Assembly: GCA_903970465.1 (NCBI GenBank)
Contig: CAJCIO010000043.1
Span: 1-52,389 of the forward strand
Reading direction: 5' to 3'
DNA length: 52,389 nt
From: Gammaproteobacteria bacterium
GTDB taxonomy: Bacteria > Pseudomonadota > Gammaproteobacteria > Pseudomonadales > Pseudomonadaceae
Shown here: positions 45,886 to 52,389 of the stretch, piece by piece
How positions within the stretch are numbered: position 1 is the stretch's first letter
Layout: each line of letters starts with the position of its first letter
The notes under the pieces: model-generated
The model's input: only the letters and a program-made list of their open reading frames with translations
The model's database searches: none
Told to the model about the DNA's origin: nothing
Made by a program: the position numbers and the translations under genes

Positions 45886-46660
45886 TCTGTGCATAAACTG
45901 GGGGAATAGCGCAGCAGCCCTTATAAACCGTGGCTTGTGCTGGATTGAGCAAAAAACGAGCAGTTTCAATAGCTTGTACACATTTATCCCAGGTCTGCCT
46001 GTGGACAAGCTTGGGAGAACTCGTTGCAGGCCACGGATTATAAGGGCTGCGCATAATTGAGCAATTATTGATCAATTGTAAGCGGTTGATTGACCTGGTT
46101 ATTCTGCTCCCAACGTTGCTCATGGTTGTTCATCAAAATCCTGAGTGAGCCTGTGCATAAGCTGGGGGAACCTGGCGCAACGCCATAGCCGGTAAGGTTT
46201 TCAGCGCGTTGAGCAAAAAACTAGCAGTTTCAATGGTTTGTGCACATTTTTCCTACGCCTGCCTGTGGACAAGCTCGGGAGAACTCGCTACAAGCCACGG
46301 CCAGCAAGGCCTGCAGATAATTGGTTAGTTATTGAACAATACACCGACAGCACCCTCACACGGCCCGCGATGGCGCCGGTTTTCGCGGCTACAGGGGCGG
46401 ATAGTCGGTCACTGACTCTACCCCACCGCAGCCGAATCCAGGGTTATTCATCAAAAACTTGCACCAGGCTGTGCATAAGCTGGGGGAATACCGCGCAACG
46501 CCATAGCCAGTAGGGTTCGCAGCCCTCTGAGCAAAAAACGAGCGGTTTCAATAGCTTGTGCACATTTTCCCTATGTCTGCCTGTGGACAAGCTTGGGAGA
46601 ACTGGCTGCAGGCCACGGTTTGCAAGGCCTGCACGAAATAGATCATTTTTTGATCAGGCA
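45886..46660. repeat. Three ~190-bp direct repeats with nine DnaA-box-like 9-mers
   Basis: Copies span ~45886-46077, 46149-46344 and 46467-46660 in a gene-free 820-bp gap. Each has, in fixed order, TGTGCATAA (starts 45889, 46152, 46470; the complement TTATGCACA fits the DnaA-box consensus TTATNCACA), TTGTRCACA (45974, 46238, 46556; one mismatch) and TGTGGACAA (46000, 46264, 46582; complement TTGTCCACA, one mismatch). First-to-third spacing is 111, 112 and 112 bp. GAGCAAAAAAC and GGGAGAACT are conserved too. In copy 1, 45914-45934 and 46030-46050 form a 21-base inverted repeat (20 of 21). AT-rich DNA (46053-46105, 46642-46656) adjoins. The unique spacer between copies 2 and 3 (46345-46466) holds nothing recognisable. 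Confidence 0.85.
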
Positions 46661-46692
46661 CTTCCCCCGTGCCGTAATCATGACAGGGCTGG

Positions 46693-47967
46693 CTAGGCAG
46701 TCCAGCGACGGAAGATGACGCTCGCATTGACCCCACCAAAGCCGAAACCATTGCTCATCGCATACTCCATCGCCATCGGGCGCTTCTGGCCACTGACGAT
46801 GTCCAGCGCCCCGACCGCCTCGTCAGGGACCTCGAAATTGAGCGTGGCAGGAGCGACCTGATCACGCAGCGCCAGCACCGTGAAGATTGCCTCCAGGCCA
46901 CCTGCCGCACCCAGCAAATGCCCAGTAGCGGATTTGGTCGAGGTGATAGCGATCTTCGCTGCCTCGCCGAACACGCTGCGGATCGCCGCCAGCTCGCCCT
47001 TGTCCCCCACCGGCGTAGAGGTGGCATGGGCGTTCAGATGAGCAATCTGCTCAGCATCGATACCGGCCTGCGCCAATGCCTGCTCCATGGCACGGCGTGC
47101 ACCGCTGCCGTCCTCGGGCCCGGCAGTCAGATGATAGGCATCGGCACTGGTGCCATAGCCCACCAGTTCAGCCAAGGGCTGTGCACCCCGCGCCAAGGCA
47201 TGCTCCAGCGATTCGATCACCAGCAACCCCGCCCCCTCGCCCATCACGAAACCGTCGCGCCCCTGGTCGAATGGCCGCGAAGCCTGCTGCGGCGCATGGT
47301 TATAGCCGCTGGACAGGGCTCGCGCAGCAGCGAAACCGGCCAGGCTGACCCGATCGATCGCCGCCTCGGTACCGCCACACAGGGCGATATCCGCCTCACC
47401 TGCACGGATCATCCGCGCCGCATCGCCAATGGCCTGCACACCTGCTGCGCAAGCCGTCACCGGTGCGCCCATGGGGCCCTTGAAACCATGCTGGATGGAG
47501 ACGTTTCCTGCGGCAAGGTTGACCAGAAACGACGGTATGGTGAATGGCGACAACCGTCGCGGTCCGCGGCTGTCGGTGGTGCGAACCGCGTCGGCGATGG
47601 CACCAAACCCGCCGATACCGGAGCCAATCACCGTGGCTGTGCGCGACTGCTGGGGCTCCCCCTGAGGCGCCCACCCGGAATGCAGCAAAGCTTCACGGGC
47701 CGCGGCCATAGCAAATTGGATGAAGCGGTCCATCTTTTTCTGATCCTTTGGGGCCACCGCCGCATCGGCGTCAAAGCCGCCCTGAGGATCATCCGCCAGA
47801 TCCGGGACCCTGCCCCCCACCTTGCCAGCCAGATCCGCCACCACGGACTCGGGCAGCAACCCCAACCCTGAACGTCCTGCGAGCAAACGCTGCCAGACGG
47901 TTTCGACGCCGCAACCCAAGGGCGATACAACGCCCATACCGGTGACTACAATCCTGCGATTCAGCAT
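46693..47967 (-). CDS. Beta-ketoacyl-ACP synthase II (second FabF-like ketosynthase)
   Basis: A 424-aa thiolase-fold condensing enzyme. The catalytic Cys173 is in VTACAAGVQAIGDA, with His in LNAHATSTPVGD (~313) and His plus Lys in TSTKSATGHLLGAAGG (~343-358). It has a complete FabF motif set including the C-terminal NGFGFGGVNASVIF. There is no acpP, fabG or fabD nearby, so this is a stand-alone paralogue and not the housekeeping fabF cluster. Its acyl chain preference is unknown. The ATG at 47967 follows GAGGG; an in-frame start at 48039 is less likely. Confidence 0.9.
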   Translation of the reverse strand: MLNRRIVVTGMGVVSPLGCGVETVWQRLLAGRSGLGLLPESVVADLAGKVGGRVPDLADDPQGGFDADAAVAPKDQKKMDRFIQFAMAAAREALLHSGWAPQGEPQQSRTATVIGSGIGGFGAIADAVRTTDSRGPRRLSPFTIPSFLVNLAAGNVSIQHGFKGPMGAPVTACAAGVQAIGDAARMIRAGEADIALCGGTEAAIDRVSLAGFAAARALSSGYNHAPQQASRPFDQGRDGFVMGEGAGLLVIESLEHALARGAQPLAELVGYGTSADAYHLTAGPEDGSGARRAMEQALAQAGIDAEQIAHLNAHATSTPVGDKGELAAIRSVFGEAAKIAITSTKSATGHLLGAAGGLEAIFTVLALRDQVAPATLNFEVPDEAVGALDIVSGQKRPMAMEYAMSNGFGFGGVNASVIFRRWTA

Positions 47968-48147
47968 ATGACCCTCTGCCCATTGATTCACCGGCGCCAG
48001 TGAACGCGCCGGGTCCATTAAATTACACCTATAATCCATAAAATGAAATGACAGGCATCATCCAAGTCGATGTCCCCCCAGATGGCGCCCATGAAAAAGC
48101 CGGTCATGGACCGGCCTTATCAATACGGGCAAGGAATTGCTGTGGCT

Positions 48148-48468
48148 TTATTCGATCGTCAACCGATCACGATTCTTTTCCACCAGTGACTTGCCGATCC
48201 CCTGCACCTCCAACAACTCGTCCACCGAGGCGAACGCGCCTTTGCTCTGTCGATGCTCGACGATGGCAGCAGCCTTGGCACTGCCAATACCCGCCAGTTC
48301 GCGCTGCAGGGTTTCCTGGTCGGCACTATTGAGGTTGATCTTGCTCATCGGCGCCATCTCGGCCATCTTTCCAGCTTCGCTGGCAGGGGGATTCGCAGCG
48401 AACGCCGGCACCGAGGAAAACGTGGTCGCCAAAGCGAGTACCAGGGAAGGAAGCAGATATTTGCGCAT
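48148..48468 (-). CDS. ComEA-family helix-hairpin-helix protein, exported
   Basis: A 106-aa protein. Signal peptide MRKYLLPSLVLALATTFSSV with cleavage after AFA (~24), a short linker, and a ComEA-type domain with two helix-hairpin-helix motifs: INLNSADQETLQRELAGIGSAKAAAIVEHR and GAFASVDELLEVQGIGKSLVEKNR. Such proteins bind double-stranded DNA in the periplasm and can take part in DNA uptake; many in pseudomonads are of unknown role. The ATG at 48468 has GGAG nine bases upstream; 48483 is the alternative. Confidence 0.9.
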   Translation of the reverse strand: MRKYLLPSLVLALATTFSSVPAFAANPPASEAGKMAEMAPMSKINLNSADQETLQRELAGIGSAKAAAIVEHRQSKGAFASVDELLEVQGIGKSLVEKNRDRLTIE

Positions 48469-48704
48469 AACGGAAGTCTCCATGACATCGATCAAAAAAA
48501 AGCGGCGTTCCTGAGCCGCCCACAAACCTTAGAGCAGCCCCCTCAGCACGGCAAGTTGGCAATGCCGTGGAACTGTTTCCGGTTGTGCCAACGCTGCCTT
48601 CGCGCGTCTGTCAGGACGATACCTGGCGGCGGCCGACGAGCGGCTTAAAGTCTGCACAACGCCCGCCGAAAACCCGGTTACACCCCTTTGATGCTGGAGT
48701 CCCA

Positions 48705-48860
48705 ATGGCCACCTTCGCGTTGTGCTGGATAGCTGCTTTGGTCGTTGCCTTTTTCATGACAGTCGGCTTGATTCGTGGCGGCAAACGTCAGGATGAAATG
48801 GTCATGGTGCCTATCAAGATGGATTCCGACGCCGATCCGCGGCGCCGTCGCCAGGCCTGA
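48705..48860 (+). CDS. Small single-pass membrane protein (51 aa), function unknown
   Basis: A 51-aa product with one N-terminal hydrophobic helix (ATFALCWIAALVVAFFMTVG) and a charged tail ending RRRRQA. The ATG at 48705 follows GGAG at six bases. The tail (RGGKRQDEMVMVPIKMDSDA) has no recognised motif. It is separated from its neighbours by gaps on both sides. Coding status is likely but not certain. Confidence 0.6.
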   Translation: MATFALCWIAALVVAFFMTVGLIRGGKRQDEMVMVPIKMDSDADPRRRRQA

Positions 48861-49114
48861 AACCACGGGCATTGCGCTGATATCCAGCGCCTCGACACAA
48901 CGGACGAACCCCGGCCTTAGGTCTCAAGGTCGGGTTCACCCTAGAACAGTGCGACCGCCGATCACCTCTTCGCGCCCGTGCGTACCTACAGCAAAAATCC
49001 CCCGCCACAGCTCGCAGATATCAGAGCACTGAAAGCCGCCAAGGTAGGCCGCTTCAAGGCTTGAACGCACCCGCTCGCTCAAGCCTGCCAATGCTCGTGC
49101 CTCATACCCCACGT

Positions 49115-49140
49115 GTATGAGAAGCGCTTTTCTCTCATAC
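49115..49140. promoter_or_regulatory. Inverted repeat GTATGAGA-N10-TCTCATAC upstream of glpT
   Basis: Perfect eight-base arms lie at 49115-49122 and 49133-49140, with another CTCATAC at ~49101-49107. It sits in the 394-bp gap before glpT, 115 bp upstream of its start. There is no T-run, so an operator is likelier than a terminator. The first half of the gap (48861-49100) shows nothing recognisable. Confidence 0.4.
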
Positions 49141-49202
49141 GCGGCTTTCAGCCTCCTGCGTGTTCACATTCAGTAATAATTAACCTCTCCTGTTTTCTGT
49201 AA

Positions 49203-49225
49203 CGAAAATTTAACATTCATTTTCG
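49203..49225. promoter_or_regulatory. Candidate operator CGAAAAT-N9-ATTTTCG before glpT
   Basis: Perfect seven-base arms 49203-49209 and 49219-49225 lie 30 bases before the start of glpT in AT-rich DNA (TAATAATTAACC upstream, ACTATAAAAACGG downstream). Position and TTTCG-type arms fit a DeoR-type repressor such as GlpR. The protein has not been identified in this window, so the assignment is inferred. Confidence 0.45.
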
Positions 49226-49254
49226 CGCAACAACTATAAAAACGGAGAGTCACG

Positions 49255-50601
49255 ATGTTCGCCTTCCTGCGCCCTGCCCCCCACCTGCCCCCTATTCCAG
49301 AAGCGGATATCGATCCCACTTACCGCCGTCTGCGCTGGCAGATCTTCGCTGGGATCTTCATCGGGTACGCCGGCTACTACCTGCTGCGCAAAAACTTCTC
49401 CCTGGCCATGCCCTACCTGATCGAGGAAGGCTACACCCGCGGCCAACTGGGCATGGCCATGTCCGCCATCGCCATTGCCTATGGCCTGTCAAAATTCCTC
49501 ATGGGCCTGGTCTCGGACCGCTCCAACCCGCGTTACTTTCTGCCACTGGGCTTGCTGGTGTCGGCAGCGGTGATGTTCGTGTTCGGCTTTTCGTCGTGGG
49601 CGACATCCAGCGTCACCATCATGTTCGTGCTGCTGTTCATCAACGGTTGGGCCCAGGGCATGGGCTGGCCACCCAGCGGGCGGACCATGGTGCATTGGTG
49701 GTCGCAAAAGGAGCGCGGCGGCGTGGTGTCCGTCTGGAACGTGGCGCATAACGTCGGCGGCGGCCTGATCGGGCCCCTGTTCCTGCTCGGGTTGGGCTGG
49801 ACCAATGACTGGCACGCGGCCTTCTACGTGCCAGCGGCGGTGGCGTTGCTGGTGGCGATCTTCGCCTTTGTGACCATGCGCGATACCCCGCAATCGGTCG
49901 GCCTGCCGCCCATCGAGCATTACAAGAACGACTACCCCCAGGGCTACGACGAGAGTCACGAAGCCGAATTCAGCGCCCGTGACATCTTCGTCAAATACGT
50001 CCTGCGCAACAAAATGCTCTGGTACATCGCCCTGGCCAACGTCTTCGTCTACCTGCTGCGCTACGGCGTGCTCGACTGGGCCCCGACCTACCTCAAGGAA
50101 GCCAAGCACTTCACGGTCGACACTACCTCGTGGGCATACTTTTTCTACGAGTGGGCGGGTATCCCGGGCACGCTGCTGTGTGGCTGGATGTCGGACAAAG
50201 TCTTTCGGGGCAACCGCGGTTTGACCGGCATGGTGTTCATGGCGCTGGTGACGGTGGCGACCCTGGTGTACTGGCTCAACCCGCCAGGCAACCCGCTAGT
50301 CGACATGATCGCGCTGGTCTCGATCGGCTTTCTGATCTATGGCCCGGTGATGCTCATCGGCCTGCAAGCGCTGGAGCTCGCGCCGAAAAAAGCCGCCGGT
50401 ACCGCCGCAGGCTTCACCGGACTGTTCGGCTACCTGGGCGGCTCGGTCGCGGCCAGCGCCCTGATGGGCTATACCGTGGATCACTTCGGCTGGGACGGCG
50501 GCTTCGTGCTGCTGATTGCCGCATGCGTATTGGCGATGGTGTTCCTGACCCCGACGCTGTGGCATACCCGAGCGATGAGCAAGGGGCGTGAAGTCACCTA
50601 A
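49255..50601 (+). CDS. glpT: Glycerol-3-phosphate transporter GlpT (MFS)
   Basis: A 448-aa major facilitator of the organophosphate:phosphate antiporter family with twelve helices. Diagnostic stretches are [20 protein letters not shown] (~44-63, containing the substrate arginine), the [20 protein letters not shown] signature (~133-152), and [18 protein letters not shown] (~267-284) with the second substrate arginine. GlpT exchanges glycerol-3-phosphate for phosphate and also admits fosfomycin. GGAG precedes the ATG by eight bases. No glpQ or glpK is adjacent. Confidence 0.93.
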   Translation: MFAFLRPAPHLPPIPEADIDPTYRRLRWQIFAGIFIGYAGYYLLRKNFSLAMPYLIEEGYTRGQLGMAMSAIAIAYGLSKFLMGLVSDRSNPRYFLPLGLLVSAAVMFVFGFSSWATSSVTIMFVLLFINGWAQGMGWPPSGRTMVHWWSQKERGGVVSVWNVAHNVGGGLIGPLFLLGLGWTNDWHAAFYVPAAVALLVAIFAFVTMRDTPQSVGLPPIEHYKNDYPQGYDESHEAEFSARDIFVKYVLRNKMLWYIALANVFVYLLRYGVLDWAPTYLKEAKHFTVDTTSWAYFFYEWAGIPGTLLCGWMSDKVFRGNRGLTGMVFMALVTVATLVYWLNPPGNPLVDMIALVSIGFLIYGPVMLIGLQALELAPKKAAGTAAGFTGLFGYLGGSVAASALMGYTVDHFGWDGGFVLLIAACVLAMVFLTPTLWHTRAMSKGREVT

Positions 50602-50675
50602 GCGGCAACGCGCTCAGGGCCCGATCTGGATCAGTACCAGGCGGGCTCCTCAGCGTCCGAGCAACGCAGCGAACC

Positions 50676-51428
50676 TCAATGCGCATGCGCCAGAAACTTG
50701 CTCAAGAACTGCCGGGTCCGCTCTTCCTTCGGCGCGGCGAACAGCGCCTTGGCCTCACCCTGCTCGACGATCACACCCTTGTCGAAAAACACCACACGGT
50801 TGGCCACGTCGCGCGCGAACTGCATTTCGTGGGTGACGATGATCATCGTGCGGTTTTCTTCGGCCAGGCTGCGAATGGTGGCCAGCACCTCACCGACCAG
50901 TTCGGGATCGAGGGCCGAGGTAGGCTCGTCGAACAGAATCACTTGCGGCTCCATCGCCAACGCGCGGGCAATCGCCACGCGCTGTTGCTGACCGCCGGAC
51001 ATGCGCCGCGGCCACGCCTCTTCCTTGCCGGCGAGGCCAACCTTGGCCAGCAACCGCCGACCCAACGCAAGGGCATCGGCGCGGGGCACTTTCTTCACCA
51101 CGATCGGGCCTTCGACGACATTTTCCAGCGCCGTACGGTGGGGGAACAGGTTGAAGTTCTGGAACACGAACCCTACCTGCTGGCGCAACCGTCGGATCAA
51201 ATCCTGCTGGCGTGCCAACGGTTTGCTCGCGTCGATCTTGATATCGCCGACCTGAATACGACCGCTATCCGGCGTTTCCAGCAGGTTCAGGCAGCGCAGG
51301 AAGGTCGTCTTGCCAGAACCGCTGGGGCCGATGATGGCGACCACCTCGCCAGGCTCGACGCGCAGGTCGATGTCCTGGAGCACTGGAATGCCGTTGAATT
51401 GCTTGCTGAGCTTTTCCACCACAATCAT
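50676..51428 (-). CDS. Amino-acid (cystine-type) ABC transporter ATP-binding protein
   Basis: A 250-aa ATPase. Walker A is GPSGSGKTTF (~33-42), Q-loop VFQNFNLFPHRTALENV, signature MSGGQQQRVAIARAL (~143-157), Walker B VILFDEPTSALDPE and H-loop IVTHEMQFA. It matches polar-amino-acid importers of the YecC/TcyN type. The ATG at 51428 follows AGGAG; a GTG at 51446 would overlap the permease gene end. It is the last gene of binding protein-permease-ATPase, starting 14 bp after the permease stop. Confidence 0.93.
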   Translation of the reverse strand: MIVVEKLSKQFNGIPVLQDIDLRVEPGEVVAIIGPSGSGKTTFLRCLNLLETPDSGRIQVGDIKIDASKPLARQQDLIRRLRQQVGFVFQNFNLFPHRTALENVVEGPIVVKKVPRADALALGRRLLAKVGLAGKEEAWPRRMSGGQQQRVAIARALAMEPQVILFDEPTSALDPELVGEVLATIRSLAEENRTMIIVTHEMQFARDVANRVVFFDKGVIVEQGEAKALFAAPKEERTRQFLSKFLAHAH

Positions 51429-51442
51429 CGCGTCGCTGCTCC

Positions 51443-52108
51443 TCACTGCTGGTCGTGGCGGTTGACCCGCAGTTCAAGACGATGCTGCAAGTGCGCCAAG
51501 GCGCTGGCCAGCACCCAGTAGATCAGCGCGGCGCCGATGTACATGGTAAAGATTTCGAAGGTGCGGGCGGTGATCAACTGCGCCTGGCGGAACAGTTCAG
51601 GCACCTGGATGGTAGCGGCCAGCGAGGTGTCCTTGACCAACGAAATGAAGCTGTTGCCCAGTGGAGGCAAGGCGGTGCGCGCCGCTTGGGGCAGAATGGC
51701 GCGGCGCAACGTTTGCCCCCGGGTCATGCCAATACTGGCGGCGGCCTCCCATTGCCCTCGTTCGATGGAGCCAATGGCCGCCCGCAGGATTTCACAGGCA
51801 TAGGCGGCCATGTTCAGCGAGAAGCCGATCAGCGCCGCCGGCAGTGGGTCCAGCTCGATCCCCAATTGCGGCAGGCCGTAGTAGATCAAAAACAGCTGCA
51901 CCAGCAACGGCGTGCCACGAACGAACGACACGTAGATCCGCGCAATCCAGTTCCAGAGCATGGACGTCGACAGGCGCATGAGCGCCAGACCGAAACCCAG
52001 CAACAGGCCGAAGAACATCCCGCCCAGGCTGAGAAAAATCGTGTAGTAGGCACCCTTGAGCAAAAAGGGCGCCGAATCGAGCATCAGTTGCAGGCTGTTT
52101 TCGATCAT
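51443..52108 (-). CDS. Amino-acid (cystine-type) ABC transporter permease
   Basis: A 221-aa inner-membrane permease of the HisM/YecS/TcyL family with about five helices. The N-terminal LLKGAYYTIFLSLGGMFFGLLLG and the EAA coupling loop EAAASIGMTRGQTLRRAILPQAARTALPPLGN (~141-172) are clear. It probably works as a homodimer with the ATPase encoded just downstream. The start overlaps the binding-protein stop by four bases (ATGA), implying coupled translation. Confidence 0.93.
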   Translation of the reverse strand: MIENSLQLMLDSAPFLLKGAYYTIFLSLGGMFFGLLLGFGLALMRLSTSMLWNWIARIYVSFVRGTPLLVQLFLIYYGLPQLGIELDPLPAALIGFSLNMAAYACEILRAAIGSIERGQWEAAASIGMTRGQTLRRAILPQAARTALPPLGNSFISLVKDTSLAATIQVPELFRQAQLITARTFEIFTMYIGAALIYWVLASALAHLQHRLELRVNRHDQQ

Positions 52109-52389
52109 TGCGTGACGTCAGCGCCGAAGTACTTGTTCGACAGGGCCTTCAGGGTGCCGTCGGCGCGCAGCTTGTCGATCGCCTGGTTGATTGCCGCGAG
52201 CAGTTCCGGCTCGCCTTTACGCAGCGCTACACCCGCTTCCTGACGAGAGAAGGCCGGGCCAGCCAGGACCAAGGTGTCGTTGGTCTTCTTGATCAACTCC
52301 AGTGCAGCCAGTCGGTCCACCAGGATTGCGTCGATACGGCCGATGCGCAGGTCCTGATACTTGGTAGGGTCATCGTCATAAGTCTTGAC
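52105..52389 (-). CDS. Amino-acid (cystine-type) ABC transporter substrate-binding protein (partial, C-terminal)
   Basis: The frame is open to the right edge, and only the last 94 residues are seen. They belong to the type 3 periplasmic binding-protein fold (YQDLRIGRIDAILVDRLAALELI; GVALRKGEPELLAAINQAIDKLRADGTLKALSNKYFG). The ending matches FliY/TcyJ-like cystine-binding proteins, in line with the permease and ATPase, though other polar amino acids are possible. The signal peptide and start lie outside the window. Confidence 0.9.
   Translation of the reverse strand, partial: VKTYDDDPTKYQDLRIGRIDAILVDRLAALELIKKTNDTLVLAGPAFSRQEAGVALRKGEPELLAAINQAIDKLRADGTLKALSNKYFGADVTQ

Noticed and set aside
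45886..46660. Chromosomal oriC or plasmid iteron origin
   Set aside because: No dnaA, rpmH, dnaN, gidA or rep gene is adjacent, and the DnaA-like boxes are mostly one mismatch from consensus; a titration or regulatory cluster is a better guess.

Overview
The window is chromosomal DNA of a fluorescent-group Pseudomonas (P. putida / P. fluorescens type). The evidence is the GC-rich coding sequence, the conserved neighbourhoods purN-purM-DUF2066-AI-2E permease-hda-NlpC/P60-NlpC/P60 and gacS-response regulator-sensor-cysM-rlmD-relA-mazG, and two abundant Pseudomonas-style REP families. Family A looks like GTGGGAGCAAAGCTTGCTCG and family B like TGTAGCGAGGGGGCTTGCCC. No insertion sequence, prophage, integrase, CRISPR array, tRNA or rRNA was seen. 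The content is mostly core housekeeping, and the unusual material lies in the intergenic DNA.

Layout. 1-5.6 kb: myo-inositol catabolism (iolC, iolE, iolB and partial iolA on the minus strand) with a divergent RpiR-type regulator. A perfect GGAA-N6-TTCC palindrome lies between regulator and operon. 5.7-9.6 kb: three 94-bp tandem REP-containing units, a UvrA-like ATPase without the UvrB-binding insert, a small unknown protein and a DUF2938 membrane protein. 9.7-11.8 kb: a MucR-like MHYT-GGDEF-EAL protein whose last codons lie in a REPIN. 11.8-19.4 kb: two NlpC/P60 lipoproteins, Hda, an AI-2E permease, DUF2066, then purM-purN and a DUF3108 protein. 19.4-20.2 kb: a gene-poor gap with two long inverted-repeat elements. 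20.2-28.8 kb: a small protein, DUF2058, mazG, relA, rlmD, cysM and a PirRS-like two-component pair. 29-31.8 kb: gacS.

31.9-35.7 kb: a zinc-ribbon-like protein, a TlpA-type lipoprotein, and the overlapping set arsC-wrbA-glycosylase, then an unknown C-tail-anchored protein. 35.7-40.2 kb: prmB, an isochorismatase-fold hydrolase lacking its nucleophilic cysteine, a small membrane protein, Smr, folE and two glutathione-linked proteins. 40.5-45.9 kb: benE, an HBM-type chemoreceptor, pyrF, a 55-aa DUF2897 protein and a TetR regulator. 45.9-46.7 kb: three copies of a ~190-bp repeat, each with three DnaA-box-like 9-mers at fixed spacing. I consider this the most interesting feature of the window. 46.7-52.4 kb: a second FabF-like ketosynthase, a ComEA-type protein, a 51-aa membrane protein, glpT and a cystine-type amino-acid ABC transporter whose binding-protein gene runs off the right edge.

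How the genes work together. IolC/E/B/A cover the middle and end of the inositol pathway under the RpiR regulator. PurM and PurN catalyse two purine steps and PyrF the last UMP step. RelA and MazG act on guanine nucleotides. CysM and the cystine-type transporter both feed sulfur amino-acid supply. GacS and the MucR-like protein are lifestyle regulators. Hda controls DnaA-ATP, which makes the nearby DnaA-box-like repeat cluster worth testing.
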